Shown here: piece after piece, positions 37,496 through 46,782 of the stretch
Layout: the number at the start of each line of letters is the position of its first letter
How positions within the stretch are numbered: position 1 is the first letter of the stretch
Assembly (NCBI RefSeq): GCF_015291665.1
Contig: NZ_CP030048.1
Coordinates: 620,001 to 684,000, forward strand
Direction of reading: 5' to 3'
From: Bradyrhizobium sp. CCBAU 53338
GTDB lineage: Bacteria; Pseudomonadota; Alphaproteobacteria; Rhizobiales; Xanthobacteraceae
Length of the DNA: 64,000 bases
Translations under genes and position numbers: made by a program
Notes under the pieces: model-generated
The model's database searches: none
What the model was told of the DNA's origin: nothing
The model's input: only the letters and a program-made list of their open reading frames with translations

Positions 37496-38656
37496 TTAGC
37501 GCAGGCCAAGTCCACGCGCGATGATGCCGCGCAGCACCTCGGTGGTGCCGCCCTGGATGGTGAGTTTAGGTGCGGTCTTGATGGCGAAGTCGAGCTGCCG
37601 CTCGAGCGTCTCGCGATTGGTAGCGGTCTCCTCGACGAAGGCCGCGAGATCGCGCACGCGGTGCGGAAGCTGCTGTTCCCAGACCGTGCCGATGTCCTTG
37701 ACGATGGAAGCTTCCACCACCGGCTCCTTGCCGGCCTGCAGCATGCCCGCGACCGAAACCGACATGCGACGCATGGTGTGGAGCTGCGCGACCAGACGGC
37801 CGATGCCTTCGGCGCTGCGCGTATCCGGATTAGGGCCGACCGCGCGGACGAGCTCGGTCAGCACGTAATAAGTCTCGAGGAAGCGCTCGGGGCCCGAACG
37901 CTCGTAAGCGAGCTCCGACGTCGCCTGCTTCCAGGCGCCGTCGACTTCGCCGAGCACGTGATCGTCGGGGACGAAGAAATCGGTGAAGACCACCTCGTTG
38001 AACTCGTACTGGCCGGTGATCTGCCCGATCGGGTTCACCTTGATGCCCGGCTGCTTCATCTTGACCAAAAACTGCGTCAGGCCGTGACGTCGGTTTTCCT
38101 TGGTCGGCGGCGAGGTCCGGAAGATCGCGATCATGTAATCGGCGATATGCGCCGACGAGGTCCAGATCTTGGTGCCGTTGATGAGATAGCCTCCGTCGGT
38201 CTTGGTCGCGCGCGTCTTCGCCGCGAACAGGTCCGAACCGGAATTCGGCTCGCTCATGCCGATGGCGAAGCAGATCTCCCCACGGCAGATGCGCGGAAGG
38301 ATGTCCATCTTGATGTGCTCGGGCGCGTATTTCAGCAGCACCGGCCCGCTCTGACGGTCGGCGACGAAGAAGCGACGCGTCGGCGCGTTGGCGACGCGCA
38401 TCTCCTCGGTCACGACGTAGCGCTCGAGGAAGGAGCGCTCCTGGCCGCCATATTTCTTCGGCCAGGTCATCCCGAGCCAGCCCTTGGCGCCGACTTTCCG
38501 GGAAAATTCCGGCACGTCGGTGTCTTCGCGGTTGGGCTTGTGCGGATCGAAGGTGCCGGCGGCGATCTCCTCGGCGAGGAAGGCGCGCACCTCCTTGCGC
38601 AGTTGCTCGCACTTCTCGGGCAGGCGGATCGGATCGAAACGGAGAGCTGCGGTCAT
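37496..38656 (-). CDS. Acyl-CoA dehydrogenase
   Basis: 386 residues. The family features are GWLGMTWPKKYGGQERSFLERYVVTEE, FAIGMSEPNSGSDLFAAKTRA (FAD and acyl binding near 130-150), WTSSAHIADYMIAIFRT and the C-terminal IQGGTTEVLRGIIARGLGL with the nucleotide-binding Gly-Gly-Thr. The Glu base is expected near the family position but cannot be assigned by eye. FAD-dependent alpha,beta-dehydrogenation of a CoA ester. 15 bases separate it from the preceding gene, which encodes a second, more divergent acyl-CoA dehydrogenase, so they may form a heteromeric enzyme. Confidence 0.93.
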   Translation of the reverse strand: MTAALRFDPIRLPEKCEQLRKEVRAFLAEEIAAGTFDPHKPNREDTDVPEFSRKVGAKGWLGMTWPKKYGGQERSFLERYVVTEEMRVANAPTRRFFVADRQSGPVLLKYAPEHIKMDILPRICRGEICFAIGMSEPNSGSDLFAAKTRATKTDGGYLINGTKIWTSSAHIADYMIAIFRTSPPTKENRRHGLTQFLVKMKQPGIKVNPIGQITGQYEFNEVVFTDFFVPDDHVLGEVDGAWKQATSELAYERSGPERFLETYYVLTELVRAVGPNPDTRSAEGIGRLVAQLHTMRRMSVSVAGMLQAGKEPVVEASIVKDIGTVWEQQLPHRVRDLAAFVEETATNRETLERQLDFAIKTAPKLTIQGGTTEVLRGIIARGLGLR

Positions 38657-38671
38657 GTGTTTCGTTCCCTG

Positions 38672-39736
38672 TTAGCGCGACGCCACGAGCGGCCACAACT
38701 CATCGGCGCCTCTGGAGGCGACGAGCTTGCCGAGCTCGACGGCCCAGTGGCTTTCGGAGCCGAAGTCATCGCGCCAGGCCAGCGCCCGCAGCGAATAGCG
38801 GTGCAGGATGTGCTCGATGGTGAAGCCGATCGCGCCGTGCACCTGATGGGCGATGCCGCCGCCTTTCTCAGCGGCTTCCGCGCAACGGATCTTTGCTGAG
38901 GCGGCCTCGAGATAGACTTCGTCGTCGAACGATTTGGCGTTCGCGATGGCATCGGCCGCCGACGTCGCGGCCGCGAGCGCCGCGGCGGATTCGCCGGCGA
39001 GGCGGGCGAGATTGTGCTGCACCGCCTGGAATTTCGAGATCTTCTTCTCGAAGGCAACGCGTTCGTTGGAATAGCGCACCGAGATGTCGAGCATGGATTC
39101 AAGTGCGCCGGCGATCTGAAGGCTGCGCGCGACACCGCCCATCAGCATCAGCGTGGTCTGGTCGACGCCTTTTAAAGCGGCCTTGACGGTCACAGGCTGG
39201 ACCTTGTCGAGCGTCACGGTATCGCTGTGGTCGTAGCCGACATTCAGCCCGGATTCGATCCGGCCCTTCGAGGCATCGACCAGGGCGATGGAGACGCCGT
39301 CCTTGCCATGCGCGAGCACCGCAAAATGCTTCGCGGCCTTGGCAAAGGGGACGCCGCGGGCGCGGCCGGAAAGCGCGCCGTCGGCATCGACAATGATGCG
39401 ATCCCTCGGGCTCGCCGGCAGCACCGTCATCTCGCCTTCCGGCGAGGCGATCTTCGCCTGCGCCAGCAGCCAGCCCGCGAGCATGGTTTCGGCCAGGGGA
39501 ACCGCGACTGCGAAGCGGCCGGCGGCGTTGAGCAGGGCAAAACCGTCGGCAAGGCTCGCGCCGGAGCCGCCGAGATCATCGGGCACCCAAGCCAGCGGCA
39601 AGCCGGATTCGCTCAGCGCCTGCCACAGCGGCGCCTGCCACGAATTTGTCTTGTCGTTGTTGATGGTTTGCGGATCGGCGAGATCGGCGAAGATCTTCTC
39701 CGCGGTCTCGACGACGATATTGTCACTCTCCGCCAC
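38672..39736 (-). CDS. Acyl-CoA dehydrogenase-like protein (second subunit?)
   Basis: 354 residues from a GTG at 39736, preceded by GGGGAA; a longer start at 39775 is possible. SGLPLAWVPDDLGGSGASLADGFALLNAAGRFAVAVPLAETMLAG is the N-terminal ACAD region; ISVRYSNERVAFEKKISKFQAVQHNLARLAGE and IAHQVHGAIGFTIEHILHRYSLRALAWRDDFG the C-terminal helices. The central FAD-binding loop is shortened, as in non-catalytic partners of heterotetrameric acyl-CoA dehydrogenases that work on steroid or cyclic acids. Paired with the catalytic-looking gene at 37496. Confidence 0.85.
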   Translation of the reverse strand: MAESDNIVVETAEKIFADLADPQTINNDKTNSWQAPLWQALSESGLPLAWVPDDLGGSGASLADGFALLNAAGRFAVAVPLAETMLAGWLLAQAKIASPEGEMTVLPASPRDRIIVDADGALSGRARGVPFAKAAKHFAVLAHGKDGVSIALVDASKGRIESGLNVGYDHSDTVTLDKVQPVTVKAALKGVDQTTLMLMGGVARSLQIAGALESMLDISVRYSNERVAFEKKISKFQAVQHNLARLAGESAAALAAATSAADAIANAKSFDDEVYLEAASAKIRCAEAAEKGGGIAHQVHGAIGFTIEHILHRYSLRALAWRDDFGSESHWAVELGKLVASRGADELWPLVASR

Positions 39737-39983
39737 AGCGTTCCCCGTGTCTTGCCATTGGCGCGTCCTGCCCAAGGAGCCGGCGCGCGATCTCTTTCTT
39801 GCGCCCGATGATCCGAAAAAGCCATGGCCCTGACAAGCGTTGATCGCAGGCCCATCTGCGGCTCCGGCATGGGGGAAGGAGCTGGTCTGGATTAATTCCG
39901 CTTAGCGGAGTTTGCTCGATTTGCAGGGCGCGGCAAACTCGCTAAACAGGGCGCCACATTCAAACACGGGGAAGGACATCCGG

Positions 39984-40769
39984 ATGGCCAAGGACAGTTT
40001 GTGCGCAATCGTGACGGGGTCCGCATCCGGTCTCGGCGCGGCGACTGCGGAAATTCTCGCAGCGACCGGGGCACGGCTCGTCATCAACTATTCGTCGAGC
40101 CAGAAGGAAGCCGAGGCCACCGCCGAGCTCTGCCGCAAGGCGGGTGCTGCGGAAGTGCTGGTGGCGCAAGGCGATGTCTCGAAGGATGATGATTGCCGCA
40201 GGATCGTCGCCGCCGCGAGCGGCTGGGGCAAGCTCGACATCCTCGTCAACAATGCCGGCACCACCAAGCATGTCGCCCATGGCAATCTCGACGGGCTCTC
40301 GGCGGAAGATTTCCAGCGGCTCTACGGCGTCAACACCATCGGCCCGTTCCAGATGGTGCGCGCTGCGCGCAGCCTGCTCGAGGCTGGTGCAAACGGGTCG
40401 GGGCGTCCATCGGCCGTGGTCAACATTTCCTCCGTTGCCGGCATCAGCGGTGTCGGCTCGTCGATTGCATATGCTGCAAGCAAGGGCGCACTCAACACGA
40501 TGACGCTGTCGCTGTCGCGTGCGCTGGCGCCCCTGATCCGCGTCAATACGGTTTGCCCCGGTTATATCGACACGCCCTGGTTCACCAAGGGCCGCGGCGA
40601 GGAACAGGCAAAGCAGGTGCGCGACAGCGTGGTGGCAAAGGTGCCGCTGAAGGTCGCCTCTTCAGCCGAGGACATCGCGCGGCTCGTCTGCTTCCTGGCG
40701 ATGCCTGCGTCCAGCAACATGACCGGCGAGGTCGTGCGCATGGATGCGGGGATGCATTTGATTACGTAG
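39984..40769 (+). CDS. Short-chain dehydrogenase/reductase (SDR)
   Basis: 261 residues from the ATG at 39984. Cofactor motif TGSASGLG at 11-18 with an acidic-free strand end (NYSSSQKEAEA), NNAGTTK near 87-93, catalytic Ser in NISSVAGISGVGSS and Tyr-x3-Lys in AYAASKGAL. The ending SSNMTGEVVRMDAG is typical of FabG/3-ketoacyl reductase-type SDRs. It is divergent from the acyl-CoA dehydrogenase pair and likely catalyses the alcohol/ketone step of the same route. NADP preference is suggested by the lack of an Asp at the end of beta2. Confidence 0.93.
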   Translation: MAKDSLCAIVTGSASGLGAATAEILAATGARLVINYSSSQKEAEATAELCRKAGAAEVLVAQGDVSKDDDCRRIVAAASGWGKLDILVNNAGTTKHVAHGNLDGLSAEDFQRLYGVNTIGPFQMVRAARSLLEAGANGSGRPSAVVNISSVAGISGVGSSIAYAASKGALNTMTLSLSRALAPLIRVNTVCPGYIDTPWFTKGRGEEQAKQVRDSVVAKVPLKVASSAEDIARLVCFLAMPASSNMTGEVVRMDAGMHLIT

Positions 40770-40771
40770 TT

Positions 40772-40890
40772 CGTCATTGCGAACGAAGCGAAGCAATCCA
40801 GAAATCTCTCCGCGGAGACAGGCTGGAACGTTTCGTCGCACCAGCGCAAAATTGCTTCGCAATTTTGTCGCGGGCTCCTCGCAACGACGG
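40772..40890. repeat. Extragenic palindromic repeat element
   Basis: CGTCATTGCGAACGAAGCGAAGC on the left and GCTCCTCGCAACGACGG on the right pair as inverted ends. Internal words AATTGCTTCGCAATT and CTCCGCGGAGA form small hairpins. Related to the element at 33350. Confidence 0.75.
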
Positions 40891-40927
40891 ACTCTGAGGC
40901 GGCGGCGCGTTCCTGCGGCCTACGCCG

Positions 40928-41200
40928 TCACCCCTTGATCACGCCGCTCGCGACCAGTCGGTGCCAGATGAACAGCACCACCACGGCGCCGATCGTGGCC
41001 ATGATGAATCCCGCGCCCTGATCCGGACTGTAATGGCCGATGGCCTGGCCGACGAAGGTCGCCAGAAACGCACCGACTATGCCGAGGATGGTGGTGAGGA
41101 TGAAGCCGCTCGGGTTGTTCGGTCCCGGCGCCAGAAAGCGCGCGATGAGGCCGGCGACGAAGCCGACCACGATGATCCACAACAGGCCGCCCATGCTCAT
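40928..41200 (-). CDS. GlsB/YeaQ/YmgE family membrane protein
   Basis: 90 residues with three hydrophobic helices: GLLWIIVVGFVAGLIARFL, GFILTTILGIVGAFLATFVG and FIMATIGAVVVLFIWHRLV. PGPNNPSGF between helix 1 and 2 is the family loop. Transglycosylase-associated / stress-response inner-membrane proteins of unknown mechanism. Precedes the YidB-like gene on the same strand, with 41 bases between the latter's start region and this stop reversed; both are probably independently transcribed. Confidence 0.88.
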   Translation of the reverse strand: MSMGGLLWIIVVGFVAGLIARFLAPGPNNPSGFILTTILGIVGAFLATFVGQAIGHYSPDQGAGFIMATIGAVVVLFIWHRLVASGVIKG

Positions 41201-41240
41201 GTCAGTGCTCCCCTTGCCGAATGCGTAGATCCAATTTGGA

Positions 41241-41810
41241 TTAAATTCGTCCCGCGAGCTCGTTTTCGCTCGGCAGCCGTCCGTCCGGCGTCAGATGATC
41301 GACCACCTGCGGCAGGTACTGGCTGAGGCCGGACAGCAGTTCGTCGCGCGATAGCCCGCTCTGCGCGGACAGACTGTTGATCTGGTCGGCGCCGAGCGCA
41401 TTGGCGAGATCGCCGGGGCTGATGGCCTTGTTCTCGCCCTTGCCGACCCAGGTGTTCGCGGTGTCGCCGTGGCCGCCCTGCTGGAGCTGGTTGAGGAGAT
41501 CGCCGAGGCCGCCGCTGAGCACGGAGCCGGCTGCGCCGCCGGCGAGCAGGCCGCCGAGGCCCCCCTTGAGGACATCACCGAGGTCGCCACCGCCCGTGCC
41601 GGTGTTCACCGGCGGCGGCACAGGTGCCGGCGCCGACTGCGGCGCGGCGCCCGGCTGGCCAGCCGTCAGATGCTTGAATGCCTTCCAGGCGAGCAGGCCG
41701 AGGATCGCCATGGTCATCGGCGACATGCCACCGGAAGATTGCTGTGAGCTCGGGGTGCTCGGGCCGCGGGGCCCGTTCTGCATGCCGTTGAGGACGTCGA
41801 GTAGACCCAT
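41241..41810 (-). CDS. YidB family (DUF937) protein
   Basis: 189 residues from the ATG at 41810 (MGLLDVLNGMQNGPRG), the standard YidB start; a longer frame is rejected. SPMTMAILGLLAWKAFKHL is a hydrophobic segment, a Pro/Ala linker follows, and the C-terminal GLGDLLNQLQQGGHGDTANTWVGKGENKAISPGDLANALG, LSRDELLSGLSQYLPQVVDHLTPDGRLP is the DUF937 core. Function unknown; family members occur in pairs with stress genes. Cytoplasmic or peripheral. Confidence 0.85.
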   Translation of the reverse strand: MGLLDVLNGMQNGPRGPSTPSSQQSSGGMSPMTMAILGLLAWKAFKHLTAGQPGAAPQSAPAPVPPPVNTGTGGGDLGDVLKGGLGGLLAGGAAGSVLSGGLGDLLNQLQQGGHGDTANTWVGKGENKAISPGDLANALGADQINSLSAQSGLSRDELLSGLSQYLPQVVDHLTPDGRLPSENELAGRI

Positions 41811-41977
41811 GGTGCTCTCCTTTGGCGTTCTCGTCGGCGAGCTCTCGCCGGTGACAAGCCCCCGGGCAAAAACATATGGGGCTCTCATGACGGTTACAAG
41901 GCAGATGCGACTTGGTCGCGATGGGCAGCCGACGCTGCCTCTGCTATCGAGGGTGAGTGATTGAGGGAGAAGGTCAG

Positions 41978-42985
41978 GTGCTGACGGATCGACCGATCGT
42001 GGTGGCCGGCGCGGGCGCCATCGGGTGTTTTGTCGGCGGCATGCTGGCGGCTGACGATCGTCGAGTCGCGCTCCTGGTCCGGTCGCGCGTGAAGACCGAA
42101 ATCGAGCGGTTCGGCCTGCGGCTGACGGATTTCGACGGCTCCGAGAAGAAGCTGGGTGCGGGCCAGCTGGCGTTGTCGGAGGATCCCGCGATCTTTCACA
42201 GTGCTGGCATCGTGCTGGTCACGGTCAAGAGTGCCGATACGGCCGATGTCGCGGATCAGATCGCGCGGCACGCGCCCCGGGATGCCGTGATCGTGTCGTT
42301 GCAGAACGGCGTCGGCAATGTCGCGGTGCTGCAGGAGCGGCTCGGCGGCCGGCGCGTGCTCGCCGGCATGGTGCCGTTCAATGTGGTCGCAATGGGCGAG
42401 GGACACTTCCACCGCTCGACCTCGGGCGACATCACCGTCGGCGAAGATGTGGACAATACGGCTGCGGCATTGTCGGTGTCTGGTCTCGCGATGCGCGCGA
42501 GTCGCGACATCACCGGCGTGCAATGGGGCAAGCTGATCATCAATCTGAACAATGCGCTCAGCGCCTTGTCGAACATGCCGCTCGCCGCGCAATTGGCGAA
42601 CCGTGACTGGCGAAAACTGTTTGCTGACCAGATGGCCGAGGGTCTCGCTACGTTGAAAGCCGCCGGAATCAAGCCGGCCTCGGCGACGCCGATCCCGCCG
42701 AACTGGACGCCGACCCTGTTGAGACTGCCCGACGTGATCTTCAGCGCGATTCTGGGGCGCACGATGAAGATCGATCCGGAGGCACGCTCCTCGATGTGGC
42801 AGGATCTGAAGCAGGGCCGCAAGACCGAGATAGACTATCTCCAGGGCGCGGTCATTGCGCTCGCCGAGCAGAACAAGGTCGATGTGCCGCTGATGCGCCG
42901 CATTGTTGCGCTGGTCAAGCAGGCAGAGACGGCCGGCAAGGGCCCTCCGGGACTTTCGCCGCAGCAGATCCGCGGTATGGTTTGA
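41978..42985 (+). CDS. Ketopantoate reductase family protein (PanE/ApbA-like)
   Basis: 335 residues from a GTG at 41978 after GGAGAAGG. The Rossmann motif is GAGAIGCFVGG at 11-21. VVSLQNGVGNVAVLQERLGG and GMVPFNVV carry the ketopantoate-reductase features, and WGKLIINLNNALSALSN with the Lys is the catalytic region; KTEIDYLQGAVI is the C-terminal signature. NADPH-dependent reduction of ketopantoate is the classic reaction, but paralogues often act on other 2-oxoacids. No pantothenate genes are adjacent. Divergent from yidB with 167 bases between. Confidence 0.88.
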   Translation: MLTDRPIVVAGAGAIGCFVGGMLAADDRRVALLVRSRVKTEIERFGLRLTDFDGSEKKLGAGQLALSEDPAIFHSAGIVLVTVKSADTADVADQIARHAPRDAVIVSLQNGVGNVAVLQERLGGRRVLAGMVPFNVVAMGEGHFHRSTSGDITVGEDVDNTAAALSVSGLAMRASRDITGVQWGKLIINLNNALSALSNMPLAAQLANRDWRKLFADQMAEGLATLKAAGIKPASATPIPPNWTPTLLRLPDVIFSAILGRTMKIDPEARSSMWQDLKQGRKTEIDYLQGAVIALAEQNKVDVPLMRRIVALVKQAETAGKGPPGLSPQQIRGMV

Positions 42986-43011
42986 GCGTTGACGGTTGAT
43001 GGAGAAGCACG

Positions 43012-43227
43012 ATGAAAATATGTCTGATGATCGGGCTGACGCTCGCCGCACTCTGCGCCGCCTCGAGCTTTGCGGAGGCTCGGCCGCCGACCGTCATGAA
43101 CTCCCCCGGTTACGACGCGCGTTTGCAGGAGAGCCGCAAGGCGCTGGGCAATTCACAGACGACCACCACGCCAACGGATGCAACGGTGGTCAAACCGAAG
43201 CATAGCAAGAAGAAGCAACCGAACTGA
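43012..43227 (+). CDS. Small secreted protein, unknown function
   Basis: 71 residues starting at an ATG preceded by GGAGAAGC. MKICLMIGLTLAALCAASSFAEA is a signal peptide with cleavage after AEA. The mature part of about 47 residues is hydrophilic and ends in a Lys-rich cluster (KPKHSKKKQPN) with a TTTTPTDAT linker. No family recognised. Lies 26 bases downstream of the reductase gene, possibly cotranscribed. Confidence 0.65.
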   Translation: MKICLMIGLTLAALCAASSFAEARPPTVMNSPGYDARLQESRKALGNSQTTTTPTDATVVKPKHSKKKQPN

Positions 43228-43288
43228 GGAACGGCTTGCAGTCCTCACCGGGTTGACCGTGCCGAGAGAGAAGCGACCGGGTCGTGCC

Positions 43289-43900
43289 TCAGCCCTTCTT
43301 CGCCGGCTTGCTCGGCGTCGGGCTGAACAGCTTCTTCAGATCACTGAGGCCTTCCGACAGCCGCGGCCATTCGCAGGAGAACGAACCTTTGGTGCAAGGC
43401 GCGCCCTTCGGTCGCGGCGCAGCTTGCTGGACCTTGGGCCGCTCGACCGGAACGGGGATGTGCTCGACTTCGGTTCGCAGCGCGACCTGTTGAAGCTGCT
43501 GCGCCTGCTGTTCGCGCTGCTGCCGCACAATCGCCTGGGCCGCTTCATTGCTGCGGCGCTGATCGGCGAGATAGGCGGTGTAGGATTCGTCGATCTTCTT
43601 CTGCTCTTCCGGTGTCGGGTTGGGCCCGGCGATGTCGAAGGTCCGGTCCTGGAGGAAGTCGTAATAGGTGTAGCCGCCACCTGGCTTGCGCCGGCCGGCG
43701 AATTTTGCGTTGCAGTCCGCCAGTGCCGAAGTCTTTTCGGCCTTGGTTGCGGATTTTTCGGCCGCGTCGGCGCATTCCTCGAAGTCGACAGGCGCGCGCT
43801 TCCACCATTGTGCGTGCGCATGCGACGAGGTCAGCAGGAAAAGTCCTGCTGCAGCAACAAGAAGAGGCGCCGCACGACGCGATGCAACTACGTCTGACAT
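43289..43900 (-). CDS. Exported protein with Gln-rich coiled coil, unknown function
   Basis: 203 residues. LLVAAAGLFLLTSSHAHA is a signal peptide. The mature part has two Cys (ECADAAEKS, LADCNAKFAG) and later two more (GAPCTKGSFSCEWP), so two disulfides are possible. A central helix NEAAQAIVRQQREQQAQQLQ is Gln/Arg-rich coiled-coil, and the C-terminus is Lys/Pro-rich. No family recognised. Convergent with the small secreted protein; likely periplasmic. Confidence 0.65.
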   Translation of the reverse strand: MSDVVASRRAAPLLVAAAGLFLLTSSHAHAQWWKRAPVDFEECADAAEKSATKAEKTSALADCNAKFAGRRKPGGGYTYYDFLQDRTFDIAGPNPTPEEQKKIDESYTAYLADQRRSNEAAQAIVRQQREQQAQQLQQVALRTEVEHIPVPVERPKVQQAAPRPKGAPCTKGSFSCEWPRLSEGLSDLKKLFSPTPSKPAKKG

Positions 43901-44100
43901 TCTTCGAGAGCATTCCCTGCGAAACTCAACCCCAACTGAGTCGGAACTGATTTTTGCTCCTTTCTCGCGAGCTTGTCACCCGTGGAACTCGGGAATTTCA
44001 TGACTGGAGTGCTGACATTTTTTGCTTGACGTGGCCCGGGAGTCACAGCCTCGCGACGCATGATGCGCTTAGAATTTTATCGATTTGATACGACGAGGAC

Positions 44101-45129
44101 ATGTTCGTCATGAGGGCGCTAAGCTGTATGGCCGCAGTCGCTTTGATGTTGGTTTGCGGCTGCGCGCTTGCCGCCGAGGACGAGGCCCCCAACCATAAGC
44201 CGGTGAAGGTCGTGGCCGATGCGCGGCTGTCGGTCGGCGGTAAGGGACTATTGCTGCTCTATCTCTCCAACGACTGGTCGATGCCGCTGCCTGCGATCTC
44301 GCGCGCCGTCATCGTGCTGCACGGCCGCTTGCGCAATGCCGACGAATATTACATCTCGGCCCACACCGCGCAGGTTGCCGCCGGCGACGACGGCAAGAGC
44401 GCGCTCATGATCGTGCCGCAGTTCCTGGCGGAGGTCGATATCGATGCACACAAGCTGCCCGCCGACACGCTGCGCTGGTCGCTGGTGGGATGGGAAGGCG
44501 GCGAGGCCGCGCTTGCGCCCAATCCGGTCTCCTCCTTCGAGGCGCTCGACGCGATCCTGGCAAGGCTTTCCGACCGGCGCATCTTTCCGAACCTGAAGCA
44601 GGTCGTTATCGCCGGTCACTCCGGCGGCGGCCAAGTCACGCAGCGTTACGCCATCGCCGGCAAGGGCGAGGCGGCGCTGTCGCGTCAACACATCGAGGTT
44701 CGTTATGTCGTCGCCAATTCGTCGTCTTATGCATATTTCAGCGGTGAGCGGCCGGTGCCGGCGATCGCCGCGTCCTGCCAAGGCTACAACGTCTGGAAAT
44801 ACGGCATGGACGGACGGCCGTCCTACCTTGCGGACGCGACGCCGGCCGCGCTGGAGCGGCGCTATGTCGAGCGCGACGTGATCTATCTACTCGGCACGCT
44901 CGACACCAAGCCCGCAGCGGACAAGAGCTGCATGGGCGAAGCACAGGGTCCAAATCGCTACGTCCGTGGCCACGCCTATGCCGACGCGATGGCGAAGCGC
45001 AGTCACGGCGCGCCCAATCACAGGGTGTGGGACGTCGCCGGCATCGGGCATGACGTCGACAAGATGCTGACGTCAAAATGCGGCCTCGCGGCGCTGTTCG
45101 ACAGTCCGGGATGCGGAGCGGAGCGCTGA
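44101..45129 (+). CDS. Exported alpha/beta-hydrolase-like protein
   Basis: 342 residues; MRALSCMAAVALMLVCGCALAAEDE is a signal peptide, with starts at 44101 or 44110 and a possible lipobox around CGC. RAVIVLHGRLRNADEYY is the first strand with the oxyanion region, AGHSGGGQVTQRY near residues 170-182 the nucleophile elbow (Ser about 173). C-terminal GIGHDVDKMLTSKCG supplies the His. The Asp acid is not certain. Secreted esterase/peptidase-like enzyme of unknown substrate. The 200-base AT-rich region upstream suggests its own promoter. Confidence 0.8.
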   Translation: MFVMRALSCMAAVALMLVCGCALAAEDEAPNHKPVKVVADARLSVGGKGLLLLYLSNDWSMPLPAISRAVIVLHGRLRNADEYYISAHTAQVAAGDDGKSALMIVPQFLAEVDIDAHKLPADTLRWSLVGWEGGEAALAPNPVSSFEALDAILARLSDRRIFPNLKQVVIAGHSGGGQVTQRYAIAGKGEAALSRQHIEVRYVVANSSSYAYFSGERPVPAIAASCQGYNVWKYGMDGRPSYLADATPAALERRYVERDVIYLLGTLDTKPAADKSCMGEAQGPNRYVRGHAYADAMAKRSHGAPNHRVWDVAGIGHDVDKMLTSKCGLAALFDSPGCGAER

Positions 45130-45240
45130 TGCGGATACTTGGAGGGCAGATGCCTTGAAGGTCCGGCTCCGGCTGTTACACTTCGCCTCGCGAACGCCTC
45201 ATCCTGAGGCGGCGCCAAGAAGACGAAGTGGAAACGCCTG

Positions 45241-46758
45241 ATGCTGCTGCCCCTGTCCGATGTGCCGCGCTGGTACGCTCAACGCAAACCCGAAGGCACG
45301 ATCGCCGTCCAGCATGGGCAGGACAAGCTGATATGGGACGCGCTCGAGCGCGGTGCCAACCGGCGCGCGCGGGCGTTTGCGGCCAAGGGCGTCAAGCCCG
45401 GCGATTTCGTCGCGATCGGATTGCCCAACGGCAATGCGTTTTTCGAGACAACCTTTGCGGTGTGGAAATGCGGCGCGACGCCGACCTCGCTGTCATGGCG
45501 GCTGCCGCGCGGCGAAGCCGCAGCCGTGCTCGAGATATTGAAGCCCGCGCTTGTGGTCGGTGGCGAGGCAGACTGGAATGCGCAGAACCGCCTGCCGGCG
45601 GATTTCGTGCCGGAAGGTTTTTCCGATGAGCAACTCGACCCGCCGGTCGCGCGCTACTGGAAGGCCATGACATCGGGCGGGTCGACCGGCCGTCCGAAGG
45701 TGATCCTCGATCACAACCCCGCGGTCATCGATACGGCCGCACCGTTGCCGCTCAACATGCCCATCGGCGCCTCGCTGCTGAATCCGGGCCCGCTCTACCA
45801 CAATGCGCCGTTCATCGTGTCGCACTATGCGCTGTTCGGCGGCGGCAAGCTCACGGGGCTGGTCAAGTTCGACGCCGAGCAGACGCTGCGGCAGATCGAG
45901 CGCGAGCGCGTGCAGTGGGTCAATTTCGTGCCGACCATGATGCACCGGATATGGGCGCTGCCCGACGACGTTCGCAATGGCTACGACGTCTCGAGCCTGC
46001 AAACCGTGTTCCACATGGCGGCGCCCATGCCACCCTGGCTGAAGGAGAACTGGATCGCCTGGCTCGGGCCTGACAGGATCTGGGAGCTCTACGGCGGCAC
46101 TGAGCGGCAGGGCGCCTGCATCATATCAGGCACGGAATGGCTGACGCACAAGGGCTCCGTCGGCAAGATCGGCGAGACGGCGAAACTTCGCATCATCGGC
46201 GAGGACGGCAACGACGTCGCGCCCGGCGAAACCGGCGAGATCTACTTCCTCAACAATGACGGCAAGGACGCAACCTATCATTATCTCGGCGCCGAGCCGA
46301 AGCGTCGCGCCGATGGCTGGGAATCACTCGGCGATATCGGCAGGCTCGATGCCGAAGGCTACCTTTATCTCGGCGACCGTCTCGCCGACATGGTGCTGCG
46401 CGGCGGCGCCAACATCTATCCGGCCGAGGTCGAAGCTGCCGTCTCTGCGTGCCCCGGCGTGCGCTCCTGCGTGGTGGTGGGCCTGCCAGATCCGGAGCTC
46501 GGCCAGCGCGTGCACGCCATCATCGAGCCGGAGGCGAACGCGGATGGTCAGGCCATCGCGGACGGCATGGCGGACTTCCTGAAGGACAGGCTCAGCCGCT
46601 ACAAGCATCCGGAGAGTTTCGAGTTCGTCGGCGCATCGCCGCGCGACGATTCCGGAAAGGTTCGCCGCACGCTGTTGCGCGACGAGCGCGCGGCATGGAT
46701 GAAGGACGGACGCGCGTTTCGCATCGTGCCGGCGAAAGCGCGGGTGCACGCCGAATAA
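45241..46758 (+). CDS. AMP-dependent acyl-CoA synthetase/ligase
   Basis: 505 residues, ANL superfamily. P-loop-like motif TSGGSTGRPKVILD near 142-155, ELYGGTERQG as the A5 motif near 284, GWESLGDIGRLDAEGYLYLGDR as A7/A8 with the conserved Asp, and a C-terminal lysine in DSGKVRRTLLRDE near 480. It activates a carboxylic acid with ATP to an acyl-AMP and then acyl-CoA. Specificity is not visible; similar proteins act on bile-acid, medium-chain or aromatic acids. A RraA-like gene follows after 24 bases. Confidence 0.92.
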   Translation: MLLPLSDVPRWYAQRKPEGTIAVQHGQDKLIWDALERGANRRARAFAAKGVKPGDFVAIGLPNGNAFFETTFAVWKCGATPTSLSWRLPRGEAAAVLEILKPALVVGGEADWNAQNRLPADFVPEGFSDEQLDPPVARYWKAMTSGGSTGRPKVILDHNPAVIDTAAPLPLNMPIGASLLNPGPLYHNAPFIVSHYALFGGGKLTGLVKFDAEQTLRQIERERVQWVNFVPTMMHRIWALPDDVRNGYDVSSLQTVFHMAAPMPPWLKENWIAWLGPDRIWELYGGTERQGACIISGTEWLTHKGSVGKIGETAKLRIIGEDGNDVAPGETGEIYFLNNDGKDATYHYLGAEPKRRADGWESLGDIGRLDAEGYLYLGDRLADMVLRGGANIYPAEVEAAVSACPGVRSCVVVGLPDPELGQRVHAIIEPEANADGQAIADGMADFLKDRLSRYKHPESFEFVGASPRDDSGKVRRTLLRDERAAWMKDGRAFRIVPAKARVHAE

Positions 46759-46782
46759 GACATCACGGAAGGATCGAGCCCC

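Noticed and set aside
36761..38899. 712-codon open frame on the plus strand
   Set aside because: It is antisense to the crotonase and acyl-CoA dehydrogenase genes, which have clear family motifs; its translation is Arg/Gly/Asp-biased without motifs, as expected for a shadow of GC-rich genes.
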